Shown here: piece by piece, positions 1-8,150 of the stretch
Position numbering within the stretch: the first letter of the stretch is position 1
Layout: every line of letters begins with the position of its first letter
DNA from: JANRLF01 sp033762815
Lineage (GTDB): Bacteria; Bacteroidota; Bacteroidia; Chitinophagales; CAIOSU01
Assembly (NCBI GenBank): GCA_033762815.1
Contig: JANRLF010000004.1
Location: forward strand, 496,001-560,000
Direction of reading: 5' to 3'
DNA: 64,000 nt
Made by a program: the position numbers and the translations under genes
The notes under the pieces: model-generated
Seen by the model: only the letters and a program-made list of their open reading frames with translations
The model's database searches: none
Told to the model about the DNA's origin: nothing

Positions 1-496
1 CGCCAATTCTACCAAGATTGGTAGTAAGACGGGCACCGCAAAGTTCCTCGTAAATTTCGTATATCTTTTCTCTCCACTGGAAAACATAGGTAAAGCCAGT
101 CAAGGCTCCCGTATCCACGCCTATTACCGAGTTACAGATAATATGGTCGGCAATACGGGCCAATTCCATTACAACGACCCGCATATAGTCTACCCGCTTG
201 GGCACCTGAATGCCCAATAACTTTTCCACAGCCAAAAAGTAACCTATGTTATTGATAGGCGATGAACAGTAGTTCATCCTATCAGTTAGCGGTGTGATTT
301 GATAATAAGGGCGGCGTTCGGCAATTTTTTCAAAAGCCCTGTGTATGTATCCGATGGTAGATTCGGCATCAACAATAATCTCCCCGTCCATGGTAAGCAC
401 GTTCTGGAAAATACCATGGGTAGCAGGGTGCGTAGGCCCTAGGTTAAGGTAGGTATATTCTTTTTTTTCTTCGCCTGTTGCTGTCAAATGTTCCAT
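1..496 (-). CDS. nuoD: NADH-quinone oxidoreductase subunit D, N-terminal part (cut by window edge)
   Basis: Partial gene: about 165 N-terminal residues are present and the reading frame stays open to the left edge. The translation of the reverse strand begins MEHLTATGEEKKEY and contains LGPTHPATHG, the conserved N-terminal signature of the 49-kDa/NuoD subunit, then DRMNYCSSPINN further in. NuoD lies in the peripheral arm of complex I and helps form the quinone-binding site with NuoB. It follows nuoC by 14 bases, so nuoABCD are co-transcribed leftwards. The start at 496 was chosen because it is the first ATG after the nuoC stop and leaves the usual short N-terminal extension before the conserved block. 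Confidence 0.95.
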   Translation of the reverse strand, partial: MEHLTATGEEKKEYTYLNLGPTHPATHGIFQNVLTMDGEIIVDAESTIGYIHRAFEKIAERRPYYQITPLTDRMNYCSSPINNIGYFLAVEKLLGIQVPKRVDYMRVVVMELARIADHIICNSVIGVDTGALTGFTYVFQWREKIYEIYEELCGARLTTNLGRIG

Positions 497-510
497 TAAC
501 GCCTAATACT

Positions 511-1014
511 TTATCTACCAAACATGGTATCGTCTTTATCTTCCCGGGTGCCATCTTCCAAAGGAAATTCCTTTCTCATCGGGAAAGCTTCCATTTCGTC
601 TACGTTCAATATCCGCTTCAGATTGGGATGCCCGCTAAACCTAATGCCATAAAAATCAAAAGCTTCCCGCTCCATCCAATTGGCAGTAGCGAACAACTTC
701 GTTAAAGAAGGCACTACAGGATTTTCCAAAGGGAAAAAGGTCTTTAATCTAATCTTGCTGTTCGTTTCCAGGTTGTGCAATTGGTACATCATGCCCAATT
801 CGGCACCCGCATTATGAGGGTAATGAAGGCCGCACATGGTGGTAAGGAAGCGGTACTTCAAATCTTTATCATGGTAAAGAAAACCCACTACCTCCTCCAC
901 TAGCTCAGTGCTAATGGTAGCGCATGGCATATCCAACTCACCGAAGGTGATGATACCCTCCCCGAACTTTTCCTTCAACTTTTCTTCCAATACTGATACT
1001 GCAGTCGCTTCCAT
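511..1014 (-). CDS. nuoC: NADH-quinone oxidoreductase subunit C
   Basis: 167 residues, the usual size for a stand-alone 30-kDa subunit, not the fused NuoCD form. Conserved features are the YHDKDLKYRFLTTMCGLHYP region and the C-terminal signature around ANWMEREAFDFYGIRFSGHP, followed by the RILNVDEMEAFPMRKEFPLE block. NuoC is a soluble peripheral-arm subunit that packs against NuoD and NuoB. It starts one base after nuoB ends, with nuoD next, consistent with translational coupling in a nuoABCD operon. Confidence 0.96.
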   Translation of the reverse strand: MEATAVSVLEEKLKEKFGEGIITFGELDMPCATISTELVEEVVGFLYHDKDLKYRFLTTMCGLHYPHNAGAELGMMYQLHNLETNSKIRLKTFFPLENPVVPSLTKLFATANWMEREAFDFYGIRFSGHPNLKRILNVDEMEAFPMRKEFPLEDGTREDKDDTMFGR

Positions 1015-1015
1015 A

Positions 1016-1570
1016 TTACTGTATGCCGTATGAGGCCAACAAGGCCTGATATTCCGGTGAATTTCTTCTTCTCAATGATTCGTTCTGTACCAAATCCTGT
1101 ATGCGCAAAATACCATCAATCACTTGTTCAGGGCGTGGCGGGCAGCCAGGGATATAAACATCTACAGGAATGATTCTATCAATGCCCTGCAATACGCTAT
1201 AGGTATCGAATATGCCCCCACTGGAAGCACATGCGCCCATGGCCAATACCCAACGGGGTTCTGCCATTTGCGTATACACCTGCCTTACCACAGGGGCCAT
1301 CTTCTTGGCAATGGTGCCCATCACCATCAACAAATCGGCCTGGCGTGGCGAGAAACTAAGACGCTCCATACCAAAACGGGAAAGGTCATAATTGGCGCCC
1401 ATGGTAGCCATAAACTCAATACCGCAACAGGATGTAGCAAAAGGCAATGGCCAAATGGAATTCTTCCTCGCCAAGCCCACGGCTTGATCAAGCGTGGTGG
1501 CAAAAAAACCGCTCCCTTCAAAGCCTTCTGGACTTTTTGCTAACTCCGGTGCTTTTACTATGCTCGCCAT
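1016..1570 (-). CDS. nuoB: NADH-quinone oxidoreductase subunit B
   Basis: 184 residues. NuoB carries the N2 [4Fe-4S] cluster, the last iron-sulphur cluster before quinone. The cluster ligands are visible: the tandem cysteines in TSCCGIEFMATMG, the cysteine in LAMGACASSGGIF, and the cysteine in YIPGCPPRPEQVIDG. The ERLSFSPRQADLLMVMGT segment is also family-specific. It lies between nuoA (about 38 bases upstream) and nuoC. The N-terminal 35 residues are variable and contain nothing unusual. Confidence 0.97.
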   Translation of the reverse strand: MASIVKAPELAKSPEGFEGSGFFATTLDQAVGLARKNSIWPLPFATSCCGIEFMATMGANYDLSRFGMERLSFSPRQADLLMVMGTIAKKMAPVVRQVYTQMAEPRWVLAMGACASSGGIFDTYSVLQGIDRIIPVDVYIPGCPPRPEQVIDGILRIQDLVQNESLRRRNSPEYQALLASYGIQ

Positions 1571-1608
1571 CTGTCTCTTTTATCTTACTACTTGATACTT
1601 GTTACTAA

Positions 1609-1968
1609 CTACTCCCATTTTAAAACGCCCTTGCGAAGGATATAAAAGAAACCTAACAGCAATAGCGCAATGAAAAGGAACATGGCAATTAGCCCGTCCA
1701 AGCCCAATGCTTTGAAATTGACTGCCCAAGGGTACATGAAAATCACTTCTACATCAAACAACACAAACAATATCGCCACTAGGAAATACCTGATGGAAAA
1801 AGGGGTGCGGGCGTTATCTTTTGATTCTATACCGCATTCAAAAGGGTCTAACTTAACTTTTGATTTACGGCTGGGGCCCAACAAATGGGTCAACCCAATA
1901 GTGGTTACCACAAAGCCCAAGGCTGCAAAAAACTGTATCAGGATAGGAATGTAATCGCCGGGATTCAT
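1609..1968 (-). CDS. nuoA: NADH-quinone oxidoreductase subunit A
   Basis: 119 residues with three hydrophobic membrane segments (about 8-30, 60-82 and 88-110). The conserved loop KLDPFECGIESKDNARTPFSIRYFLVAILF and the FDVEVIFMYPWAV segment identify NuoA, a membrane-arm subunit next to the quinone channel. It is the first gene of the nuoABCD block. A TAnnTTTG-type box lies about 72 bases upstream (2040-2047). The 5' region from 1969 to about 2120 holds no other gene. Confidence 0.96.
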   Translation of the reverse strand: MNPGDYIPILIQFFAALGFVVTTIGLTHLLGPSRKSKVKLDPFECGIESKDNARTPFSIRYFLVAILFVLFDVEVIFMYPWAVNFKALGLDGLIAMFLFIALLLLGFFYILRKGVLKWE

Positions 1969-2039
1969 GCTTGTTAAAACTTAGTTTTTGTAAGCCTCTA
2001 CGAAGTTAACACTTTTACAAGAGGCAGGTCATTTTTTGA

Positions 2040-2047
2040 CAAAAATA
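2040..2047 (-). promoter_or_regulatory. Candidate -7 promoter element for nuoABCD
   Basis: Read on the minus strand this is TATTTTTG, an exact fit to the Bacteroidota -7 consensus TAnnTTTG, about 72 bases before the nuoA start. No TTG (-33 element) is present at the usual 17-23 base distance, so the call rests on the -7 box and its position. Confidence 0.4.
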
Positions 2048-2123
2048 TGAACGCTCTTCTAATAACTTTATCCACAGGCATTTTGTTTGCCAAGGCTCAC
2101 ATTTAATTTTTTAGACAACAGAG

Positions 2124-2164
2124 CCGAAAAAGCGAAAGCCCCAAGAGTGGCTCTTAGGGCTTTC
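2124..2164 (-). terminator. Rho-independent terminator after the TPR gene/exb operon
   Basis: On the minus strand GAAAGCCCTAAGAG pairs with CTCTTGGGGCTTTC across a 3-base loop, and CGCTTTTT follows directly. It lies about 20 bases past the stop codon of the last gene of the exbB-to-TPR operon, where a terminator is expected, and separates that operon from nuoABCD. Confidence 0.8.
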
Positions 2165-2182
2165 TAAATAGTTGCAAGATAC

Positions 2183-3754
2183 CTATTTCTTCAGACTTTT
2201 GAAAAACTCGTCGGCCTTGGTATTGGTAGGGTCTAGCTCTTTTACCTTTTGCCAAGCAGCCTTTGATTGGGTCAAATCATCCTTCACGAAGTAATAGTAG
2301 CCAAGATATTCATAAGCTTCCACTAACTCCTTCTTGTACTTTTCGGTATCGGTGGTCAGCTCAATAAATTTTTGGTAATGAGGCAATGCCAATCCCTGGG
2401 TGGTTTCAGGGTCCAACTGTGCATTGGAACGTGCACGCCAAATGTACGTAACCCCCGTAGTAGGCTGCATTTCAGTTACCTTAGCAAACGCAGAATCAGC
2501 TTTAGCGAACTGCCCGCCATAATAGTAACCACGGCCTACTTGGTAATAATCTTGCGGATTGGGCTTGGTGGCGGCTATTTTACGCTCATAGGTTTGCGCC
2601 ATATCCAAGTATTTCTTCTGCGCATTATAAATGGCAGCCAAATCATTGAACAAATCAACATCTGCGGTATCAAGTTCAATTGCTTTGTTCAGATTGATGA
2701 TAGCTAATGAATCTTGCGCATTTTTCGCCAATAGCTTGCCGTAATAAGCATAGTCGCTGGCGATAATTTTGCTGGTATCCACGCTCGCCAAGAATTTTTC
2801 TAGATAAGGCAAGCCCTCGGTGTATTTGCCTTGCTCGTAGTAGGAATAGGCTATCAAACGGGCCAATACTTTGTTTTGCACATCCCTTTTCATCAAGTCC
2901 TCTATAATGGTGATGGTATTGGCATAATCTTTTGAAAGGAAAACGAAAGAGGCATATCTTGATAAGATATCTACATCCGTACGACCTGATTTATCGATAT
3001 ACTCCTTCATCAGCTTAGCTGCTTCCGCCTCTCTACCGAAAAGGTGGTTATACTCCGCCAAATCCCTGATGGCTGGCAAGTAATTAGGGTCTGCAGCATT
3101 GGCCTTGGTCAGGTTGTTCTTGGCTTCCTGATAGTTGCGCGAGCTCATGTATATCTTCCCAATCTTTCCCAATGGTGGTGCAAAATTGGGCTTCTTCTCT
3201 ATTGCATATTCATAGTTAGTGATTGCCTTTCCAGCATCGCCGCTTTCTAAGCTTACATCACCTTTCAGCATGTAGGATTCCGCATTATTAGGGTCGAGTG
3301 CTATCGCTTTGTCGAAGTAGATAAATGCTTGCTCATATTGCTTGTTCTTGGCATAAGCCTCTGCCGCAAAAAGGTAAGCCTTGGCATCTTTTGACTTCTC
3401 CTTATTGGTCAATTTGGTAAAGTATTCCAAGGCACCGGCAGTGTTGCCTTGCTTCAGGGCAATCTTGCCTAGTCCAGCAAAGTTGTAGTTCGTCTTATCT
3501 TCTGGTTTAATGCCCTTTTCGTAAAACATTTTGGCTGAGTCAATTTTACCTTCATCGAACAATAGGTTGCCCATACGGTAGTTCAATTCAGCATCAGTTG
3601 GATTGGCCGCCAATAGGGTTTTTAAAATTTGTTTCGCCTTTCCCGGCTGTTCATTCCAAATGGCATACTGCGCATCGGCCAAGCTCTGGGCATTAGCATA
3701 ATAAGTTGATAAAACGATGAAACTTAGTGTAAACAGTCTTTTTAATAGTAACAT
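2183..3754 (-). CDS. Secreted/periplasmic tetratricopeptide-repeat protein
   Basis: 523 residues. A signal peptide (MLLLKRLFTLSFIVLSTYYANAQS) is followed by many TPR units from about residue 25 to the end; recognisable repeats include FIYFDKAIALDPNNAESYMLKGD, ITNYEYAIEKKPNFAPPLGKIGK and the C-terminal SKAAWQKVKELDPTNTKADEF. TPR arrays are protein-interaction scaffolds; here the location would be the periplasm. It is the last gene of the ExbB-ExbD-ExbD-TonB operon, 24 bases after the PstS-like lipoprotein, an arrangement I know from other Bacteroidota. The exact partner is unknown; a role in a TonB-linked envelope complex is inference. Confidence 0.9.
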   Translation of the reverse strand: MLLLKRLFTLSFIVLSTYYANAQSLADAQYAIWNEQPGKAKQILKTLLAANPTDAELNYRMGNLLFDEGKIDSAKMFYEKGIKPEDKTNYNFAGLGKIALKQGNTAGALEYFTKLTNKEKSKDAKAYLFAAEAYAKNKQYEQAFIYFDKAIALDPNNAESYMLKGDVSLESGDAGKAITNYEYAIEKKPNFAPPLGKIGKIYMSSRNYQEAKNNLTKANAADPNYLPAIRDLAEYNHLFGREAEAAKLMKEYIDKSGRTDVDILSRYASFVFLSKDYANTITIIEDLMKRDVQNKVLARLIAYSYYEQGKYTEGLPYLEKFLASVDTSKIIASDYAYYGKLLAKNAQDSLAIINLNKAIELDTADVDLFNDLAAIYNAQKKYLDMAQTYERKIAATKPNPQDYYQVGRGYYYGGQFAKADSAFAKVTEMQPTTGVTYIWRARSNAQLDPETTQGLALPHYQKFIELTTDTEKYKKELVEAYEYLGYYYFVKDDLTQSKAAWQKVKELDPTNTKADEFFKSLKK

Positions 3755-3778
3755 GATGGGTTAGAATTTATAAAGCAT

Positions 3779-4693
3779 TTACTCAAATCCAATTATTCGT
3801 ACCGGCATGGTGGCAGGCACCAATCCACTTTTAAGTATGATGCGCTGTCCTTTGTCGCTTGCTGCAAATGCGGCAAAACCCGTGCCCAAACCATTACGGC
3901 CCTCAATACTTACGATATACATATTTCTAATAAGCGGGTATGTCTCCTGGGCTATGTAGGCCTGATAAGGCTGCAAGCCCCGCTCATCGGTCTTGTCCGA
4001 GCGTACCCTAAGCACATTTACTTTGTCCAAGAAATCAACGGCCATGGAGTCATCGCTATCGCTTATCCAATTCACTCCTATCACTCCTATCGCATTAGGG
4101 TGGCTGGCAACGTAAGTGATTACTTCAGGGTTGGTCTTCACCGCAAAACAATATTCGGGCAATTTTTGGCTGAAATTTTCCTGCATGTACCGGGCGGTGC
4201 TGCTGGCAGTATTATCGAACACTATCTGTATATTATTTTGGTCGGTCTTAAAACCTGGCCAAGCACTTTTATCCCCATTGAACAGCGCCTTTAACTGGTC
4301 AACCGATATAATGCTATCGCTAATACTGGGGTGTACTATCAATGCTAAGGCATCTTTTGCAATATGGGTAATTTTCGGGAATATCTTTTTCTGGTTGAAA
4401 TATTCCTTTTCCTTATCGGTCAGTTCCCTGGCCAATAATGCCACATCGGTACTGTCATCCATGAGCGCTTTGATGGCTGCGCCCTCCGGTACATATTGCG
4501 GTTCTACTATTGCATACTTGTAAAAGGAATGGAAAATATCTAGCTCGGCCTCCACGATAGGGTAATAGGTCTCATCCACGCTGATTTTAACATACCCTGT
4601 GGTAGGGGTACTCAGTTCTCTGCCTTTCTTATCCTTTTCAGGCCCGCAGGAGAAAAGGAAACTGGCAAACAATGCGGCAAATAAGTATTTCAT
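3779..4693 (-). CDS. PstS-like substrate-binding lipoprotein
   Basis: 304 residues from the ATG at 4693. That start was chosen over the longer frame beginning at 4753 because it opens directly with the lipoprotein signal MKYLFAALFASFLFSCG, whose lipobox ends in Cys16. The mature part resembles the phosphate ABC-transporter binding protein family (PBP-like): VDETYYPIVEAELDIFHSFY near the N-terminus, DVALLARELTDKE, and a TASSTARYMQENF segment typical of oxyanion-binding loops. No pst permease or ATPase genes are nearby; instead it sits inside a TonB energy-transduction operon. Binding of phosphate, or use as a sensor for a TonB system, is therefore inference. Confidence 0.85.
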   Translation of the reverse strand: MKYLFAALFASFLFSCGPEKDKKGRELSTPTTGYVKISVDETYYPIVEAELDIFHSFYKYAIVEPQYVPEGAAIKALMDDSTDVALLARELTDKEKEYFNQKKIFPKITHIAKDALALIVHPSISDSIISVDQLKALFNGDKSAWPGFKTDQNNIQIVFDNTASSTARYMQENFSQKLPEYCFAVKTNPEVITYVASHPNAIGVIGVNWISDSDDSMAVDFLDKVNVLRVRSDKTDERGLQPYQAYIAQETYPLIRNMYIVSIEGRNGLGTGFAAFAASDKGQRIILKSGLVPATMPVRIIGFE

Positions 4694-4756
4694 AGTCGTT
4701 GGTTTAAGCTTTAAAGCGTCCAATAAGCTTAAAACAATTTGGTAACGAAGCATGGT

Positions 4757-4948
4757 TCAGCGCAATTTATTGTACCTATAAAAAGCCCTGAACAAACCAT
4801 AGCCAATCAATAAAATGCCGAAGGCGAACCGCATGCCCTTGGAAAAAGTAGGGAACGCGTTTTCGCCTGCGACTATAAAAAATATGCCTATGCCTATGAA
4901 CATCAACGAAACGAAGAGTGCAAAGAAAAGGGACACGCCTCGGTTCAT
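4757..4948 (-). CDS. Small two-helix membrane protein
   Basis: 63 residues with two predicted membrane segments (about 5-27 and 41-58) separated by a short loop containing GENAFPTFSKGMR, ending in basic residues YRYNKLR. I do not recognise a named family. It is translated 14 bases after tonB and precedes the PstS-like gene, so it is almost certainly co-transcribed with the exb/ton cluster; an accessory role in that inner-membrane complex is possible but unproven. Confidence 0.75.
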   Translation of the reverse strand: MNRGVSLFFALFVSLMFIGIGIFFIVAGENAFPTFSKGMRFAFGILLIGYGLFRAFYRYNKLR

Positions 4949-4962
4949 TGTCCGTTCAAAGA

Positions 4963-5760
4963 TTATTTCAAAGTGAACTTGATAGGTACGGTAAAGTAAA
5001 CCGGCACAGCCTTTCCGTTTTGCTTACCAGGCTTAAAGGCAGGCAATGCGCTTACCACCCTTAAAGCTTCCTTATCCAAATACTTATCAATTGACTTGAT
5101 TACTTGGGCTTGACCTACCCGGCCTTCTTTGTCCACTACAAACTTCACAAACACAGTACCTTCTATGTCGTTCTCACGGGCTACATCTGGGTAGTTGGTA
5201 TGTTCTGCAATGTACTTCAACAATGCAGCTTGACCACCAGGGAACTCGGGCATTTGCTCTACAAAGGTCCTGATTTCTTCTGGGCCTTCGTCAATCACGC
5301 TAGGGCCAGTAGGTGTTGGCAATACATCATCTACTCCTGTAGGGTCACCTATTTGCGTCGTCGCACCAGAGGTAGCTGTGTCGTCCTCAACTTGGGGAGG
5401 TGGTTCATCTGCTTCGGTCACTTCCTCGTCCTTAACAATTACGGGAGGCGTAAATTTAATGGTCGTTTTTAAGGGGGGCGGTGGTTCTACCGGAGGGGGA
5501 GGTGGTTCGTTGGGGTCGATGGGTGGCGGTGCTGCCAATGCATCTACCTCCGTCACTTTAACGAGGGTGTCTTCTTCTTCGCCCATAAAAAACTTTGCAA
5601 TTACCGGGGCTGAAATCAAAAGAGTAGAAACGGTAAGGGCAATACCCATTGCTATCAAGGCATTCCGGGCACTATTTCTCCTCAACTCAAAGGCACCATA
5701 GTCCTGGTTGCGGCCCTGGAAAATAATACCCGTCCATTTATCATCAAAAAGAGAAGCCAT
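4963..5760 (-). CDS. tonB: Energy transducer TonB
   Basis: 265 residues. One N-terminal membrane anchor (about residues 36-54), a proline-rich periplasmic spacer with runs such as PNEPPPPPVEPPPPLK, and a C-terminal TonB domain from about residue 170 (EQMPEFPGGQAALLKYIAEHTNYP, then VFVKFVVDKEGRVG and ALRVVSALPAFKPGKQNGK). TonB carries proton-motive energy from ExbB/ExbD to outer-membrane receptors. The cytoplasmic N-terminus is longer than in Enterobacteria (LFDDKWTGIIFQGRNQDYGAFELR), which is usual for Bacteroidota TonB. It lies downstream of two exbD genes in one operon. Confidence 0.95.
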   Translation of the reverse strand: MASLFDDKWTGIIFQGRNQDYGAFELRRNSARNALIAMGIALTVSTLLISAPVIAKFFMGEEEDTLVKVTEVDALAAPPPIDPNEPPPPPVEPPPPLKTTIKFTPPVIVKDEEVTEADEPPPQVEDDTATSGATTQIGDPTGVDDVLPTPTGPSVIDEGPEEIRTFVEQMPEFPGGQAALLKYIAEHTNYPDVARENDIEGTVFVKFVVDKEGRVGQAQVIKSIDKYLDKEALRVVSALPAFKPGKQNGKAVPVYFTVPIKFTLK

Positions 5761-5793
5761 GTTCTTCTAATTAAAACTTATAATATTCATTTA

Positions 5794-6411
5794 CTATTGT
5801 GCATTGGCTTCAGCAGCAGCCAACAACTCCTTTTCCGCATCGGTAATATCCACTATGGCATACTTGCCCACATCGTTTATCTTCAACTCATCCAGCATAT
5901 CTATCAAGTTCTTATAAGTCGCCTTATCATCTGCTTTTACCAGTACCATCAAGCTGTTCCTGTCTGCATTTATTTTGCCTACCTCTTCTTTATATTGCTC
6001 CTGGGTAATCTGCTTTTTAGCCACTTTGGCACGTAAAGCATCTATTTGGTCAATATTCCGTTTGTTTTTCTCTTTCAGTACCTTCCTAATCCCTTTTGTA
6101 GCGTCATAGTTGGTTATCTCCACTTGAGGGTCGGTAATACCGAAGTAATAGTATATCCTGTTCCTTTCTGACAAAATCACCGTCATGGCCGTTGACTCCT
6201 TTATCTTGGTAGAGTCCTGTATCTGGTCCTTCTCAGGCATGGTGATTTTCATGGTCTGAGGTTTCAACAGAGTGGTGGTCAACATGAAGAAGGTAATCAG
6301 CAGGAAGCCTAAATCCACCATCGGCGTAAAGTCGATTTTCGTGGACATTTTCTTGGCACGGACCTTCCCACCTTTTTTCTTACCACCTCCGCTATCACTA
6401 ATTTCTGCCAT
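5794..6411 (-). CDS. exbD: Biopolymer transporter ExbD (second copy in operon)
   Basis: 205 residues. A lysine-rich cytoplasmic N-terminus (GGGKKKGGKVRAKKMS) is followed by one membrane helix containing the functional aspartate in DFTPMVDLGFLLITFFML. The periplasmic part has a charged insertion (about 100-155, LKEKNKRNIDQIDALRAKVAKK) that makes it longer than classical ExbD (about 140 residues). It forms the proton channel with ExbB. The neighbouring exbD differs in sequence, so the two probably form a heteromeric complex or serve different TonB proteins. Confidence 0.93.
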   Translation of the reverse strand: MAEISDSGGGKKKGGKVRAKKMSTKIDFTPMVDLGFLLITFFMLTTTLLKPQTMKITMPEKDQIQDSTKIKESTAMTVILSERNRIYYYFGITDPQVEITNYDATKGIRKVLKEKNKRNIDQIDALRAKVAKKQITQEQYKEEVGKINADRNSLMVLVKADDKATYKNLIDMLDELKINDVGKYAIVDITDAEKELLAAAEANAQ

Positions 6412-6441
6412 TGTACTATGCTTTTTATACTTTGATAAATG

Positions 6442-7068
6442 TTATTTAGCGGCTGAAGAAAGCTTTACTTTATTCGGATTGTCTTCCAAGCTGGTTATAA
6501 AGTAAAAGTCATTCAACTGGCGTTCCTGAATCACATCGAACACCCTTTTCACCACCGGATATTTTGATTGCTTATCGCCCTTGATAGCTACCCTAAATTT
6601 ACGGTTGTTCATACGGGCATACTGTATCCAAAAACCCAATTGGTTATTGGTAGAATCGATTGGAATACCGGGAACCGCTACTTTTTGACGCTCAGTAGGC
6701 GACAAAGCTAAAAATTGCTTCAACTGTTGCACCGGAACACCAAAGTTTTCAACTAGGGAAAACTTAGCCCGCTCTTCGGGTGTAAAGGTTACGCCGTACT
6801 TTTGGGCCATCATGTCCAAAGTAGCGGCACGGGTACCTTGCCCATCTATTCCGAAGAAAACCCTGCCCTGCTTGTCAATCAAAATTTGGATAATATCCGT
6901 CTCGGGCAGCTTGACTTCGGAAATGGAAGAAGGGGTATCCACTACCACGGCCTCGTCTGGCTTAAATTTGGTAGTCAACATGAAAAAGGTAAGCAACAGG
7001 AACGCCACGTCGCACATTGCGGTCATGTCAATCGAAGTGCTTTTCCTTGGAATTTTAACCTTTGGCAT
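6442..7068 (-). CDS. exbD: Biopolymer transporter ExbD (first copy in operon)
   Basis: 208 residues. One N-terminal membrane helix with the conserved aspartate (STSIDMTAMCDVAFLLLTFF), followed by a periplasmic region (VVVDTPSSISEVKLPE, then RVAIKGDKQSKYPVVKRVFDVIQE) typical of ExbD/TolR. It is about 60 residues longer than enterobacterial ExbD because of a middle insertion (about 85-150). It is placed directly after exbB (22 bases). It diverges strongly from the second exbD, so this is an old paralogous pair and not a recent duplication. Confidence 0.93.
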   Translation of the reverse strand: MPKVKIPRKSTSIDMTAMCDVAFLLLTFFMLTTKFKPDEAVVVDTPSSISEVKLPETDIIQILIDKQGRVFFGIDGQGTRAATLDMMAQKYGVTFTPEERAKFSLVENFGVPVQQLKQFLALSPTERQKVAVPGIPIDSTNNQLGFWIQYARMNNRKFRVAIKGDKQSKYPVVKRVFDVIQERQLNDFYFITSLEDNPNKVKLSSAAK

Positions 7069-7090
7069 GGTATCGACCGGGTTTTAGTAA

Positions 7091-7909
7091 TTACTTCTGT
7101 GTAGAAGAATAGGTTTGCAAAATGCTGAAGCCTGCTTCGTCAATGCTGTATGTCAACCTATCGATGCGGGTGGTAAAGTAGTTATAAGCAATGATAGCCA
7201 ATGCAGAAGCGAAGATACCCAAAGCAGTGTTGATCAAGGCCTCAGAGATACCGTTAGCCAAAGCAACCGAGTCAGGCGCACCAGCGGTAGCAAGTGCCGA
7301 GAACGCTTTAATCATACCTACTACCGTTCCCAACAGACCGGTAAGAGTGGCGATAGAAGCAATGGTAGCTATGATTACCAAGTTGTTTTCCAATGAAGGC
7401 AACTCCAATTCGGTAGCTTCTTCAATATCTTTTTGAATGGCCAATACTTTTTGGTCTTTGTCCAAGCCAGGCTCGTTCTGCATGGCTTTGTATTTGTACA
7501 ATCCGGCTTTCACCACATTGCCCAAAGAACCTTGTTGCTTATCGCACTCGGAAATGGCTTGGTCAATGTTATTGCTCAACAGCAATGACCTGATTTTTGC
7601 CAAAAACACATCGGCAGATGATTTTCCGCTGGCAGCAAAAATGGTGATGAAACGCTCGATAGAGAAAGTCAACACCAATACAACCAATGACATAAGGATA
7701 GGCACGATAAAACCACCTTTATAAACAATGCCCAAATAATTGCCGGGCAGCGGGTGCTTGGCAGGGTCGTTATCTTCAAAATTGCCGGGTGCTCCCAGAA
7801 CAAACATGTAAATTAAAACGCAGATCACAATCACCACTGGTATCACTATCAGTGCGAACCATGATTGAATCGGGCTTTTTTTCTTAGGAGACAATGCTTG
7901 AATGCTCAT
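7091..7909 (-). CDS. exbB: MotA/TolQ/ExbB proton channel family protein
   Basis: 272 residues with an N-terminal membrane helix (about 17-37), a second at about 62-85, a cytoplasmic domain, and a C-terminal helical pair containing the family signature TGLLGTVVGMIKAFSALA and EALINTALGIFASALAIIAYNYF. This is the ExbB/TolQ fold, which couples proton flow to TonB movement. It is the first gene of a seven-gene operon reaching to 2183. An inverted repeat lies in its leader (7969-8001). Confidence 0.94.
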   Translation of the reverse strand: MSIQALSPKKKSPIQSWFALIVIPVVIVICVLIYMFVLGAPGNFEDNDPAKHPLPGNYLGIVYKGGFIVPILMSLVVLVLTFSIERFITIFAASGKSSADVFLAKIRSLLLSNNIDQAISECDKQQGSLGNVVKAGLYKYKAMQNEPGLDKDQKVLAIQKDIEEATELELPSLENNLVIIATIASIATLTGLLGTVVGMIKAFSALATAGAPDSVALANGISEALINTALGIFASALAIIAYNYFTTRIDRLTYSIDEAGFSILQTYSSTQK

Positions 7910-7968
7910 AATTCCGGATTTAATTATTTGTGTTTTGGTTTAGGAAATTGCTTTTTGTTTTAATTTTT

Positions 7969-8001
7969 CGTTACCAATTAGTACAACACCTTTTGGTAAC
8001 G
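7969..8001 (-). promoter_or_regulatory. 9-bp inverted repeat upstream of exbB
   Basis: CGTTACCAA at 7969-7977 and its exact complement TTGGTAACG at 7993-8001 are separated by 15 bases, 60-92 bases before the exbB start. It could be an operator for a dimeric repressor or a hairpin in the 5' leader of the energy-transduction operon. No T-run follows, so it is not a normal terminator. Function is inferred from position only. Confidence 0.4.
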
Positions 8002-8150
8002 GGTTGCTAAAATAATTATTAAATTCAAAAAAGCCATAGCGAAGAAAATTCTTTCTCCAGCTATGCAAATTTTAGCATTCAATACAACAACACCTCTCCA
8101 TAACAGTTGCTTACTTGGTATAGTATGCTTCACCTTCCATTTATTTTTTA

